NCBI RefSeq assembly: GCF_001444405.1
Contig: NZ_CP013187.1
Location: 2,232,001 to 2,296,000 of the forward strand
From: Pseudoalteromonas phenolica
GTDB lineage: Bacteria; Pseudomonadota; Gammaproteobacteria; Enterobacterales; Alteromonadaceae
DNA: 64,000 nucleotides
Direction of reading: 5' to 3'
Made by a program: the position numbers and the translations under genes. Positions 53,167 through 62,009 of the stretch are shown here, one piece after another (positions within the stretch are counted from its first letter, which is position 1; each line of letters starts with the position of its first letter). Under the pieces are notes generated by a model. That model was given only the letters and a program-made list of their open reading frames with translations, was not told the origin of the DNA and searched no databases.

Positions 53167-56100
53167 ATGAAACGTATGCTGATCAATGCTACGCAGCAAG
53201 AAGAAATGCGCGTCGCACTGGTTGACGGTCAGAAATTATATGACTTAGATATCGAAAGTCCTGGCCACGAACAGAAAAAAGCCAATATTTACAAAGGTAA
53301 AATCACTCGAATCGAACCATCTCTAGAAGCTGCATTTGTTGATTACGGTGCTGAGAGACACGGTTTCCTTCCTCTTAAAGAAATCGCTAAAACTTACTTC
53401 CCTGAAGGTTATACCTTTAACGGCCGCCCAAACATCAAAGATGTTATAAAAGAAGGCCAAGAAGTCATTGTACAAGTTGATAAAGAAGAGCGAGGCCAAA
53501 AAGGGGCTGCTTTAACAACATTCATCAGTGTTGCAGGTAGTTACTTAGTCCTGATGCCGAACAACCCTCGTGCAGGTGGCATTTCTCGCCGTATTGAAGG
53601 TGACGAGCGAATTCAACTTAAAGAAGCGCTAAGCCGATTAGATCTACCAAAAGGCATGGGCCTAATTGTTCGTACTGCCGGTGTTGGTAAATCATTTGAA
53701 GAGCTAGAGTATGATTTAAAAGCGCTACTTGTTCACTGGGATGCAATTCAGCAAGCCGCTGACAGCGATAAAGCACCATTCTTAATCCACCAAGAAAGTA
53801 ACGTTATTTTCCGCGCTATTCGTGATTATTTACGTCGTGATATTGGTGAGATTCTAATTGATAAAGCCCGCGTTTTTGAAGAAGCAAAAGCCCATATAGA
53901 GCGTTTTCGTCCAGACTTCATTAACCGTGTTAAACTTTATCAAAACGACGTACCGCTATTTACGCATTATCAAATCGAAAGCCAAATTGAATCTGCTTTC
54001 CAACGTGAAGTACGTCTCCCTTCGGGTGGTTCAATTGTCATTGACCCTACTGAAGCTCTAACGTCAATTGACATCAACTCTTCAAAAGCAACCAAAGGTG
54101 GCGACATTGAAGAAACTGCTTTAAATACAAACCTTGAAGCAGCTGATGAGATCGCCCGTCAATTACGTTTGCGTGACTTAGGCGGTCTGATCGTTATCGA
54201 TTTCATCGATATGACTCCACCTCGTCATCAACGTGAAGTTGAAAACCGTCTTAAGGACGCCGTACGTCCAGACCGAGCACGTGTTCAAATTGGTAAAATT
54301 TCACGCTTTGGTTTACTTGAGATGTCTCGTCAACGTCTTCGTCCTTCGTTAGGTGAAGCTAGTCAACACTCATGTCCACGTTGTAGTGGTCAAGGTACAA
54401 TTCGTTCGAATGAATCAATTGCTCTTTCTATCCTTCGTTTAATCGAAGAAGAAGCAATTAAAGAAAATACTGCACAAGTTAACGCTCAAGTGCCAGTCGC
54501 TGTTGCAGCTTATCTTCTTAATGAAAAGCGTAAGTCAGTTCATCGAATTGAGAAACGTCATAACTGTAATGTTTTCATCATCCCTAACCAGCACTTAGAA
54601 ACACCACATTATGAAGTAATTCGCCTTCGTAAAGATGAAACGCCTGAGGCTGCCAGTTATGAACAAATTGCAACACCAGAACCTGAAGTAATCGAAGTTG
54701 CAGTTAACACAACCCCTAAAGAAGAGCCTGTGTTGAAAGGTGTTGTTATGCCTTCTGCGCCAGCCCCAGCACCTCAACCTGCTTCAGTTGCTCCAAAAGC
54801 AGAACAGGTTAAATCTGAAGGGTTATTCACGCGTTTGGGCAATTGGTTAAAAGGCCTGTTTTCATCAGACGAAGAGTCTGAGAAAAAAGAGCCTGAAAAT
54901 AAAAGCCATGAACGTAAACCTCGAAGAAATAACGATAACCGTCGCCGCAATCAACAAAAGCGTCGTAACCACAAAAAACGTGATGACGCTCAAGCTAAAG
55001 ACAATTCTGAAAGCAAAGACCAGAATGAGAAAAAAGAAGGTCAGGAAAATCGTAATAAGCGCCGTCGTCAAAATACGCGTCGTCGCCCTGACAATCGTAG
55101 TAATAAAGAAGCTGATGAAAAGCAACAAACTAATACCGAAGAGACTGCAAATGCTGAAGTTCGCGTAAAGCCAAGACGTCAGCGCCGCAACCTTCGCAAA
55201 AAAGTACGTATTGCTGATCAAGAAGCTGCTATTGAAAATCAAGATAGCAACAATACAGCTGTAGATACTTCTTCAGAAAATAAGACTGTTTCTAAAGAAC
55301 AAGCCCAAGGTGAAGTACAAGCAGCAATTTCGGAAGAGAAGCGCATAGAGAAACCGAAGAAAGCAGTACAAAAAGAACAAAAAGCGGAAGTGCCTGAAGT
55401 TGCTTCAGTTCAAGAAACTTCTACAGAAATCTCTACTGAATCTGTTGAGCAAGGAGAAGAAACGCCAAAAACACGTTCTCGCCGTTCTCCTCGTCACCTT
55501 AGAGCAGCAGGCCAGCGTAGAAGGAAACCTGAATCCGTAGAAAAAGAGCAAGAGCCTGCATTCGTCCCTGTAGCTGACCAAGCTGCTGCAGAATACGAAG
55601 CTGAGCTAAAAGCTAAACAGACAACAGAGCAAAGTGCTGAAACTCCTAAAGTTGAAGAAACTATCGAAGTTGCTGAAACTTCTAAAGCTGAAGAAACTGT
55701 CGAAGTTGCTGAAACGCCTAAAACAGAAGAAACTGTTGAAGTACCTGAAGCACCTAAAGCAGAAGAAGCTGTTGAGGTAGTTGAAACTCCTAAAACAGAA
55801 GAAACTGTTGAGGTAGTTGAAGTGCCTAAAGCAGAAAAAACTGTTGAAATGGTTGAAGCGCCTAAAGCAGAAGAAACTGTTGAAGTAGTTGAAGCACCTA
55901 AAGCAGAAGAAACTGTTGAAGTAGTTGAAGCACCTAAAGCAGAAGAAACTGTTGAAGTAGTTGAAGCACCTAAAGCAAAAGAAACTGTTGAAGTGGCTGA
56001 AGCACCTAAAGCAGAAGAAACTGTTGAAGTAGTTAAAGAACCTAAAGCAGAAGAATCAGTTGAAGTGGTTGAAGCCCCTAAAACTGTTAACGCTTTGTCA

Positions 56101-56307
56101 GCACTACCTCGCATTCGTTTCCATGCCAATGCATCAGCACCAATGACGAAAGCGCAAAGCAGTAATGAAATTGATGCATTTGAAATGCCATCTGCGATGC
56201 CTTTAGAACAACGTACACCTACACATAACTCTGGTATGTCTGCGGGCTCTAAAGCGCCAACGGCAAGAGCTAGTGCCGACATGGCCTCTCCTGCTCAAGT
56301 TGACTAA
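53167..56307 (+). CDS. rne: Ribonuclease E
   Basis: 1046 residues, close to E. coli (1061). Catalytic half: S1 domain (about 35-125), acidic sites in SIDINSSKATKG (near 296) and VIDFIDMTP (near 345), zinc-link SCPRCSGQG near 403. Scaffold half: amphipathic membrane anchor GLFTRLGNWLKGLFSSDEE near 557, Arg-rich RNA-binding stretches (580-680), twelve 12-residue repeats (residues 825-968), and a C-terminal HANASAPMTKAQ patch like the PNPase-binding end of E. coli. Core of the RNA degradosome, for mRNA decay and rRNA/tRNA processing. Confidence 0.96.
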   Translation: MKRMLINATQQEEMRVALVDGQKLYDLDIESPGHEQKKANIYKGKITRIEPSLEAAFVDYGAERHGFLPLKEIAKTYFPEGYTFNGRPNIKDVIKEGQEVIVQVDKEERGQKGAALTTFISVAGSYLVLMPNNPRAGGISRRIEGDERIQLKEALSRLDLPKGMGLIVRTAGVGKSFEELEYDLKALLVHWDAIQQAADSDKAPFLIHQESNVIFRAIRDYLRRDIGEILIDKARVFEEAKAHIERFRPDFINRVKLYQNDVPLFTHYQIESQIESAFQREVRLPSGGSIVIDPTEALTSIDINSSKATKGGDIEETALNTNLEAADEIARQLRLRDLGGLIVIDFIDMTPPRHQREVENRLKDAVRPDRARVQIGKISRFGLLEMSRQRLRPSLGEASQHSCPRCSGQGTIRSNESIALSILRLIEEEAIKENTAQVNAQVPVAVAAYLLNEKRKSVHRIEKRHNCNVFIIPNQHLETPHYEVIRLRKDETPEAASYEQIATPEPEVIEVAVNTTPKEEPVLKGVVMPSAPAPAPQPASVAPKAEQVKSEGLFTRLGNWLKGLFSSDEESEKKEPENKSHERKPRRNNDNRRRNQQKRRNHKKRDDAQAKDNSESKDQNEKKEGQENRNKRRRQNTRRRPDNRSNKEADEKQQTNTEETANAEVRVKPRRQRRNLRKKVRIADQEAAIENQDSNNTAVDTSSENKTVSKEQAQGEVQAAISEEKRIEKPKKAVQKEQKAEVPEVASVQETSTEISTESVEQGEETPKTRSRRSPRHLRAAGQRRRKPESVEKEQEPAFVPVADQAAAEYEAELKAKQTTEQSAETPKVEETIEVAETSKAEETVEVAETPKTEETVEVPEAPKAEEAVEVVETPKTEETVEVVEVPKAEKTVEMVEAPKAEETVEVVEAPKAEETVEVVEAPKAEETVEVVEAPKAKETVEVAEAPKAEETVEVVKEPKAEESVEVVEAPKTVNALSALPRIRFHANASAPMTKAQSSNEIDAFEMPSAMPLEQRTPTHNSGMSAGSKAPTARASADMASPAQVD
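55639..56070 (+). repeat. Twelve tandem 36-bp repeats in rne
   Basis: Twelve in-frame units of 12 codons, consensus EAPKAEETVEVV, plus a partial thirteenth (EAPKT). Units 7-9 encode identical peptides; outer units diverge. The repeats lie in the disordered scaffold half of RNase E and give a regular Lys-Glu-rich spacer. Confidence 0.95.
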
Positions 56308-56322
56308 GTATCACTACTGACT

Positions 56323-56351
56323 AAAAAAGGCTGCAAATGCAGCCTTTTTTG
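56323..56351 (+). terminator. rne terminator
   Basis: Thirteen-bp perfect arms AAAAAAGGCTGCA / TGCAGCCTTTTTT around an AA core, followed by GTTTTG. Located 16 bp after the rne stop. Confidence 0.9.
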
Positions 56352-56382
56352 TTTTGTTTTTTGTAAAAAACTAGAGTTTATA

Positions 56383-56531
56383 TCAATCCTTTTAATTAAG
56401 TGATCTATTTTGAGGCAAGTAAAACTTGTCGGTAGCGAGGCGAAAACTTTGCCATTTAGTTGTTCTAAATAAGAAATTTTCAACGAAGCTAACGTCAGTT
56501 TTAGTCCCTCAAAATGATTAAGTATTATTGA
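56383..56531. repeat. Long imperfect palindrome, MITE/REP-like intergenic element
   Basis: The interval folds on a single centre near 56462: tip ATTTAG-TTGTT-CTAAAT (56454-56470), outer arms ATTTTGAGG (56407-56415) and CCTCAAAAT (56507-56515), and matching TAAAACT / AGTTTTA segments between. Its end overlaps the mltC-like stop codon. I recall similar palindromic repeats in Alteromonadales intergenic DNA, but no search was possible. Confidence 0.5.
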
Positions 56532-57880
56532 GGATTGGTATTATCTACTGCGTATAGCTTCTCTTTCTCAAGCACCTTATGAATGTATTTTCTAGTTTCG
56601 TCGTAAGGTAAATTTGCGCTCAATACTTCTAAAACACGCTCAGGAGACATAGAGTTAATTACTTTGCTTGCATTGCGAATATTTCTAGAGCCATCACTGT
56701 TAAAAGCCCTCGCTACATTCCCGGCTCCAGTATTGTAAGCCGCTATCATGCAGTACTTTCTACTTAAAGGATCTGAGATATGTTTTAAATAGCGTTTATC
56801 TAGTAAGTGCAAGTAAGCCGAACCCGCTTCTATATTATTATCAGAAACGTATAAATATGGTGCTGACATAGGGGCATCAATATCATACAGGAATCGATTC
56901 ACATCAATACCCGCGCTTGTGGGTACAACTTGCATTAATCCAAAAGCTGGGATATGTGATTTTGCCATTGGATTAAAATGACTTTCGGTATGCATCACGG
57001 CCAAAATAGTTGCTGGAGGCAATTCAAATCTTGTACTTTGCTTTTTTATAGGCGCGAGGTACTTTTCTGCACGCTGTGATACTTGATTTCTTTTTGGCAA
57101 AGTTATTACAAATTCAGTAACAAGCGTGTTCTTTGGTGCCTCGGAGATAATTTTGGGCACATTCTTTTTAAGGGCAAGCATGCGCTTTTGTTCTAACTGT
57201 TTCAATGCTGCTTTATCTTCTTCTAAAGACTTGAGCGATTGATTATTAGGATTTTCAGTTACAAGTTGTTCGTCATACTTTTTATCAAGCGCTTGTTGCT
57301 GAAGACGCGTTTGCTTTTTGATCTCTTGTAGCGCCTTTTTCAATGCCTTGGCTTGAGATTTTTTATCAATCTTTGTCGCGTCTGCTTGCTTAAAATTTCG
57401 TTCATCTGAAGATGATGGCGCATGATTGTAAAACTCTTGCAATAGGGCTTGTTCAGAACGAAGGAACTGCTGAAATAACGCCTCAACTTCATTTTTTTTA
57501 GGTGTGATACCCGCCTTATGTTTAACACTCAAAGTTAGAGTATTATTCTGAAAATCAACATTTAGTCTAGCTGTGTCATCGTCGGAGTAACTCACAAATT
57601 GGTGTTGATTGGTTACTTGCGAATCCCCCCAAGATTTAAGAAGCTTATCTCTGAATTTATCATACTCCGCCATTTGCGTTTCAACATAACGATTGAAATC
57701 TTTCAAATGTTGCTGCTTGAAAGCCTCGAATTCAGATAAATCTTTTGCTTCTGATGGGCTTTGATCTGCCTGCCAGGACTGCATAGCCTTATCAAGTTCA
57801 GAATAGAGGTTAGAAGGTGAAGCTTGCACATATAGTGCTAAAATGGGTGATGCCGTTAAGAGCATTAGTTGACGTTTCAT
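56525..57880 (-). CDS. mltC: MltC-like lytic transglycosylase
   Basis: 451 residues, longer than E. coli MltC (359). Signal peptide MKRQLMLLTASPILALYVQA without a lipobox Cys, so it is a soluble periplasmic form rather than a lipoprotein. Residues 30-130 resemble the MltC-specific DUF3393 domain; residues 165-240 are a Lys/Gln-rich coiled coil; the SLT domain starts near 280 with catalytic Glu299 in HTESHFNP, then AFGLMQVVP and AAYNTGAGNVARAF. It cleaves peptidoglycan to 1,6-anhydro products. Confidence 0.88.
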   Translation of the reverse strand: MKRQLMLLTASPILALYVQASPSNLYSELDKAMQSWQADQSPSEAKDLSEFEAFKQQHLKDFNRYVETQMAEYDKFRDKLLKSWGDSQVTNQHQFVSYSDDDTARLNVDFQNNTLTLSVKHKAGITPKKNEVEALFQQFLRSEQALLQEFYNHAPSSSDERNFKQADATKIDKKSQAKALKKALQEIKKQTRLQQQALDKKYDEQLVTENPNNQSLKSLEEDKAALKQLEQKRMLALKKNVPKIISEAPKNTLVTEFVITLPKRNQVSQRAEKYLAPIKKQSTRFELPPATILAVMHTESHFNPMAKSHIPAFGLMQVVPTSAGIDVNRFLYDIDAPMSAPYLYVSDNNIEAGSAYLHLLDKRYLKHISDPLSRKYCMIAAYNTGAGNVARAFNSDGSRNIRNASKVINSMSPERVLEVLSANLPYDETRKYIHKVLEKEKLYAVDNTNPQ

Positions 57881-57896
57881 TTGGTTGTCCTCAATG

Positions 57897-57926
57897 ACAA
57901 AAAAAGCGCATCGGATGATGCGCTTA
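57897..57926 (-). terminator. Terminator between LPP20 gene and mltC
   Basis: Nine-bp perfect stem AAGCGCATC / GATGCGCTT with GGAT loop. On the minus strand it is followed by seven T. It lies 8 bp after the LPP20 stop and upstream of mltC. Confidence 0.9.
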
Positions 57927-57933
57927 GAACTGC

Positions 57934-58512
57934 TTAGTTTGTTAGTCTAGCAATTTCCTTTTCTAAATCTTGCTCTGCTTTGAATGCCTTAAATTCTTGA
58001 TATAAAAACTGTTCATCTTGAGGGTTGATTTTCACTTTTGTTTCTTTCACTAAATCTTGAAACAGTGTTTTTGTTAATTCAGGTGATAAAGTTGTCAGTG
58101 CACAAAAGTAATCTTTACCAGCAATATCAACTATATCTGCTTTAACAACGCGAGAGCCACGTAGTGTTTGTTTCGTTAACTGTTTAGAGACTGAACTAAA
58201 AGTTGAGCCCACAGTCGTTTTGTCATTTGCATCAACACGGTTTGCAAAGGTTTTATCTAAGCCTTCAATGCGTGTTTCGATTTGTTGCGCCAAAGCTAAG
58301 CGTGCATTCGCAACTGCCATCTTTTGGTCAATAGAGATATTACCTGAATATTTGATACAATCCGCTGCAGCGATACCATTCTCTACTACCGGATTTAATA
58401 CCCAGTCTGGTACATTTACGCGTGAACTAGAAGCGCTGTTGTCTGACGTTGAACTACACGCTGATAGCATACCTGCCATGAACAATGATGCAATTAGTGG
58501 TTTAACTTTCAT
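57934..58512 (-). CDS. LPP20-family lipoprotein
   Basis: 192 residues. Lipoprotein signal MKVKPLIASLFMAGMLSAC, lipidated Cys19, then a Ser-rich linker and a domain with VPDWVLNP and ANARLALAQQIETRI, typical of LPP20/FlgP-like proteins. It is probably anchored to the outer membrane. Divergent from a three-gene lipoprotein cluster that contains a second LPP20 protein. Function unknown; flagellar roles are known for related FlgP/LPP20 but no flagellar genes are here. Confidence 0.85.
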   Translation of the reverse strand: MKVKPLIASLFMAGMLSACSSTSDNSASSSRVNVPDWVLNPVVENGIAAADCIKYSGNISIDQKMAVANARLALAQQIETRIEGLDKTFANRVDANDKTTVGSTFSSVSKQLTKQTLRGSRVVKADIVDIAGKDYFCALTTLSPELTKTLFQDLVKETKVKINPQDEQFLYQEFKAFKAEQDLEKEIARLTN

Positions 58513-58582
58513 CTTGGTTTCCTTAATAGCCTAAAGCAATGTTAGAGTTACTGTAGCAAAGTTAATCAAGCTAAACAGTAAT

Positions 58583-58618
58583 AAAGTGTAAAAACACCTT
58601 TTAACAATTTTACACTTT
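58583..58618. promoter_or_regulatory. 11-bp inverted repeat in divergent lipoprotein promoter region
   Basis: Perfect arms AAAGTGTAAAA (58583-58593) and TTTTACACTTT (58608-58618) with a 14-nt spacer, midway between the LPP20 gene and the COG3014 gene. The placement suggests an operator acting on both divergent units. Confidence 0.5.
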
Positions 58619-58699
58619 CAAATGTTACTATTTTTCTATACCTTACTGGAATATAAGTTACTATATTCTTTATTTATTTTCAGCGCAAAGGATGTGTCC

Positions 58700-60394
58700 T
58701 TGAAGGTATTCCATTTTTTTCCATTTCAACAACTTTTTGCGGGTGTCCTGACATTATTATTTTTATCGGGTTGTAACACCATACACGCAAATAAGAATGC
58801 CATTTTACAAATAGAGCAAGGGCAGTTTAAACAAGCCAAGCAGACAATTAAGCAAAACTATTCACCTGTTGGTCGAGACAGGCTTCTTCATGAACTCGAG
58901 CTAGCAAGCATTCTTCATTTAGAAAGAGAATACTTGCAAAGTAATCAACATTTAGAAAATGCGAAATCGCAGATCGCGTCTTTTTATACTATCAGTCTGT
59001 CTGAACAAGCTCTTGCTATGTTAAGTGGGCCAACGTTCTCTACATATGAGGGAAAAAACTATTACCTACCTCTTATTCATTATTTAAAAGCACTAAACTT
59101 CAACGCGCTAGCTCAGGAAAACCTCAGTATGCGCAAAACATATTTAGACTCTAGTCAGGTTGAAATGCGACAACTTGATGTCTACATGGAGAATTTAAAA
59201 TCTGAGACTGGCGGTTACAACAAACCACAGAAAAAAGATGACGAGTCGCTTACAAGTATCATTTACGACATTCTAAAACCTATCACTGCACCAGACGGTT
59301 TACTAGAAAACATCGAATATAAAGATGATGCATTCGCCCATTTATTCAGTGGCTTTCTTAACGAGCAAAACAATGATTTTGATGCAGCAAGATTACAATA
59401 TCAAAGAGCAGCGCACGCCTATGGCAATGGCTTTGCCAAGCAATACGGGTTAGCTAACACCACTGAAAAGCTTGCCATACAAAACTTAGCACGTTCGATG
59501 AAATTAGCAGGCGGCTATCAGTCAGAGTTACAAGTTCTGCTAGATAAACATACTTCTCTTGAAGTGCCAAAAGGCGCACAACTCACTATTATCCAAAATT
59601 TAGGGATTGCACCAGAAAAAAAACAATTAAACTTTATGCTCAGAGCCGAAGCGCGCTCAAAGGCCTTAGTCATGTACCCTATTTTTATTGGCACTGAAAA
59701 GGAAAAGCGTGAGCAGCGACTTTGGTTCCAAATGCTCTACGCCGATACTAGTTTATTTGACCTGATGCAAAATTATATACTTGGCGATGTGAGCGATGTG
59801 CTTTTAGGAACCATGACTAAACGTATTCCATTAGGCTCTTTGTGGGATGAAGCTGAAGATATAGGCTTAATTGATGCCCTTGAATACGGAGGAAGGATCT
59901 CAGTCAGTTATTTAGCCCCGCCTAAATTACCTATCCGTAAAACTGAAGTGTGGCAAGACAATAAAAAATTGGCTGACCTTGAGCAGTTTCACTCAATTAG
60001 CCAATTAGCCTTACAAAAAGCCTTAATTGATGCGCAATCTGAGATCAGAGTTGCATTTACGCGAGAAATCGTCAAGGCACTAAGTGCTCGAAAAGCAATG
60101 CAAGTAGCGGGGACTAATCAGAATAATCTATTAGGTAGCTTCGTAAAAATGGCATCAACCGCCGTCAACGCAATCACAGCTTCTGCTGACACAAGACAAT
60201 GGCAATCTTTACCTGCTCAAATCAGGCTGGCGCAGCTTTCTTTGAAGCCTGGGCTACAAAATTTAACAATAAAAACCACCCTAAACTCGGGACGAGTGAT
60301 ACAACAATCGGCTAACATAGATGTACAAGGTTCAATGACTGTATGGCACACGCGTACCTTTTTAAATGCATCGCCAGCAGTTAATGCTCTATAA
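58700..60394 (+). CDS. COG3014-family TPR-like lipoprotein
   Basis: 564 residues from TTG 58700, chosen because AAAGGA lies 7 bp upstream and a normal lipoprotein signal results (MKVFHFFPFQQLFAGVLTLL, then FLSGC). The ATG at 58622 would give an unlikely 26-residue extension and overlap the palindrome-proximal region. The helical body has TPR-like pairs (LEREYLQSNQHLENAK; NNDFDAARLQYQRAAHAYG). The C-terminus is mixed alpha/beta. Family function is unknown. First gene of an operon with lpoB and an LPP20 gene. Confidence 0.8.
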   Translation: MKVFHFFPFQQLFAGVLTLLFLSGCNTIHANKNAILQIEQGQFKQAKQTIKQNYSPVGRDRLLHELELASILHLEREYLQSNQHLENAKSQIASFYTISLSEQALAMLSGPTFSTYEGKNYYLPLIHYLKALNFNALAQENLSMRKTYLDSSQVEMRQLDVYMENLKSETGGYNKPQKKDDESLTSIIYDILKPITAPDGLLENIEYKDDAFAHLFSGFLNEQNNDFDAARLQYQRAAHAYGNGFAKQYGLANTTEKLAIQNLARSMKLAGGYQSELQVLLDKHTSLEVPKGAQLTIIQNLGIAPEKKQLNFMLRAEARSKALVMYPIFIGTEKEKREQRLWFQMLYADTSLFDLMQNYILGDVSDVLLGTMTKRIPLGSLWDEAEDIGLIDALEYGGRISVSYLAPPKLPIRKTEVWQDNKKLADLEQFHSISQLALQKALIDAQSEIRVAFTREIVKALSARKAMQVAGTNQNNLLGSFVKMASTAVNAITASADTRQWQSLPAQIRLAQLSLKPGLQNLTIKTTLNSGRVIQQSANIDVQGSMTVWHTRTFLNASPAVNAL

Positions 60395-60406
60395 ATGGAA
60401 AACACA

Positions 60407-61021
60407 ATGCAGAGAACAAAACACTTTTTAACCTACTCTGGTCTGTTACTTTCAGGCACTCTATTACTTTCGGGGTGTCAAAGCACTCAGATTCAACGCG
60501 TTGATAGCAACCAAGAAATTGCTTTATCTGACAATTGGAATGCTAAGGATTCGCAACTCGTCGCTGAAGCCATGGTTAATGATATGCTAACATTTCCGTG
60601 GGTCAGTGATCATTTAAAATACCATAATACTAAGCCTGCTATTATCATTCAAAGCGTTCGAAATAAATCTCACCAACACATTGCCGTTGATACTTTTTTA
60701 AATGATTTAAAGCGCGCCATTCTAAGAACAGGGCAAGCAGATTTCGTTGCAAACAGCTCTATTCGTAATGAAATCCGGGAAGAACGTAAAGACCAAGAGC
60801 TTAATGCCTCTATCGAAACGCAAAATGAAATGGGGCAAGAGCTTGGCGCTGACTATGCGCTTTCGGGCTCAATAAACTCATTTGTTGACGAACAAGGTGG
60901 ACAAAGAGTTACATTTTACCAAATAGACTTAAGATTAATCGATATGACAAGTAACCGTGAGGTATGGAATGGTCAGAAGAAAATTCAAAAACATCAAAAA
61001 CGTTCACGCTTTGGTTTCTAA
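60407..61021 (+). CDS. lpoB: LpoB-like penicillin-binding protein activator
   Basis: 204 residues from ATG 60407, which has GGAAAA upstream; ATG 60395, directly after the preceding stop, adds four residues. Lipoprotein signal MQRTKHFLTYSGLLLSGTLL, lipobox LSGC. The globular domain has LTFPWVSDHLKYHNTKPAI and GADYALSGSI, then VWNGQKKIQK at the C-terminus, the LpoB family pattern. E. coli LpoB is an outer-membrane lipoprotein that activates PBP1b. Confidence 0.87.
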   Translation: MQRTKHFLTYSGLLLSGTLLLSGCQSTQIQRVDSNQEIALSDNWNAKDSQLVAEAMVNDMLTFPWVSDHLKYHNTKPAIIIQSVRNKSHQHIAVDTFLNDLKRAILRTGQADFVANSSIRNEIREERKDQELNASIETQNEMGQELGADYALSGSINSFVDEQGGQRVTFYQIDLRLIDMTSNREVWNGQKKIQKHQKRSRFGF

Positions 61022-61994
61022 AGCTCCTTTAGCTGCGTGTTTATCGTTGTTGATGTTGTCTGGGTGTCAGTCTACCTCTTCCTCGAAAAGTGAGCCTGTC
61101 ATTCCAGCTTGGATCACACAAACACCAAGTGCACCCAATATTGTATATGGTGTTGGTCAAGCCCAAAATTATGGTGACTTACAACAAGCAAAAAATACAG
61201 CAATAGAATCTGCCCGAGTTGCACTAGCAAAACAACTCAATGTCGTCATTACTGCTGACACCCGTATTGTGCAACAGGCTAGTAATGGCACTAGTAAGTT
61301 TAAACTCAATGAGTTAATTCGCTCACAAGTACCTGACTTAAAACTACAAGGGTTACGCATTAGTGAAGAGTTTCAGCAAGGTAATACCATTTATGCCCTT
61401 GCAGAGTTTAATAAAACGAATGCAATCATGCAGACTGAACTTGAAATTTCCGGTGTTGATAACCAGATTTCAGGCGTAAGTTTAACTCAACCGACTAAAA
61501 CGCAACGTTTGAAGTCAGCATTGAGAGTAAAGAAACTATTGGCAGAAAGAATTCAAAAGAACGAATTCCTTTCTATGTTACAAAGCCAACAAGTGCTCTT
61601 GAGTGAATCGGTATTTTACAAGGTAAAACAAGCTGAAGAAGTGATCGCTGGTTTAAGCTTCAATCTTGAAGTAACTTCTGAGAAAGAGTCAAATTTAAGA
61701 GATCACCTAGCCAAGGCTCTCACTGATCAGGGGTTAAAAGTTTCAACATTTAAACCAGATTTTACCATAAAGATCAGAACTGACTGGCAAAACATTAACC
61801 AAGACAGCACTCATTATAGCGTTGCACAGACTTTTGTCTCTATCGTTGAGAATGGTGAAGAAAGAGCGCATTTCAACAGTAAAGTGAAAGCAGCTTCTTC
61901 TTACCAAAGTATGGCTAAAAATAAAGCCATGGATAAGATTGCTGATAATCTAGCTGAGCAAATCGCTGAGTTTATTTCTTCATCTTATATGTAA
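60969..61994 (+). CDS. LPP20-family lipoprotein, second copy
   Basis: 341 residues from ATG 60969, which has GAGG 6 bp upstream inside the lpoB end; a GTG at 60957 or TTG at 61011 are alternatives. The signal ends at SLLMLSGC. Two parts: LPP20-like domain with PAWITQTPSAPNIVYGVGQAQ and ARVALAKQLNVVI (about residues 45-160), then a second domain to the end, with SEKESNLRDHLAKALTDQGL, not recognised. The start overlaps lpoB by 53 bp, so translation is probably coupled. Confidence 0.8.
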   Translation: MVRRKFKNIKNVHALVSKAPLAACLSLLMLSGCQSTSSSKSEPVIPAWITQTPSAPNIVYGVGQAQNYGDLQQAKNTAIESARVALAKQLNVVITADTRIVQQASNGTSKFKLNELIRSQVPDLKLQGLRISEEFQQGNTIYALAEFNKTNAIMQTELEISGVDNQISGVSLTQPTKTQRLKSALRVKKLLAERIQKNEFLSMLQSQQVLLSESVFYKVKQAEEVIAGLSFNLEVTSEKESNLRDHLAKALTDQGLKVSTFKPDFTIKIRTDWQNINQDSTHYSVAQTFVSIVENGEERAHFNSKVKAASSYQSMAKNKAMDKIADNLAEQIAEFISSSYM

Positions 61995-62009
61995 GTGTTC
62001 ACTTACAAG

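Noticed and set aside
54865..55242. 125-codon minus-strand frame, hydrophobic
   Set aside because: Antisense of the Arg/Lys-rich rne segment, which yields Phe/Leu/Ile-rich shadow codons.
55639..56070. Regularly spaced repeats considered as a CRISPR array
   Set aside because: Repeats are contiguous, in frame, without unique spacers, and encode a peptide repeat inside rne.
55494..56282. 262-codon open frame on the minus strand, Ser/Thr/Ala-rich
   Set aside because: It is the antisense shadow of the rne repeat array; the repeated composition keeps the frame open. No ribosome site or family match.
58622..58699. N-terminal extension of the COG3014 lipoprotein from ATG 58622
   Set aside because: It has no ribosome site, starts within 4 bp of the palindrome and would give an abnormally long signal; TTG 58700 has AAAGGA at good spacing.
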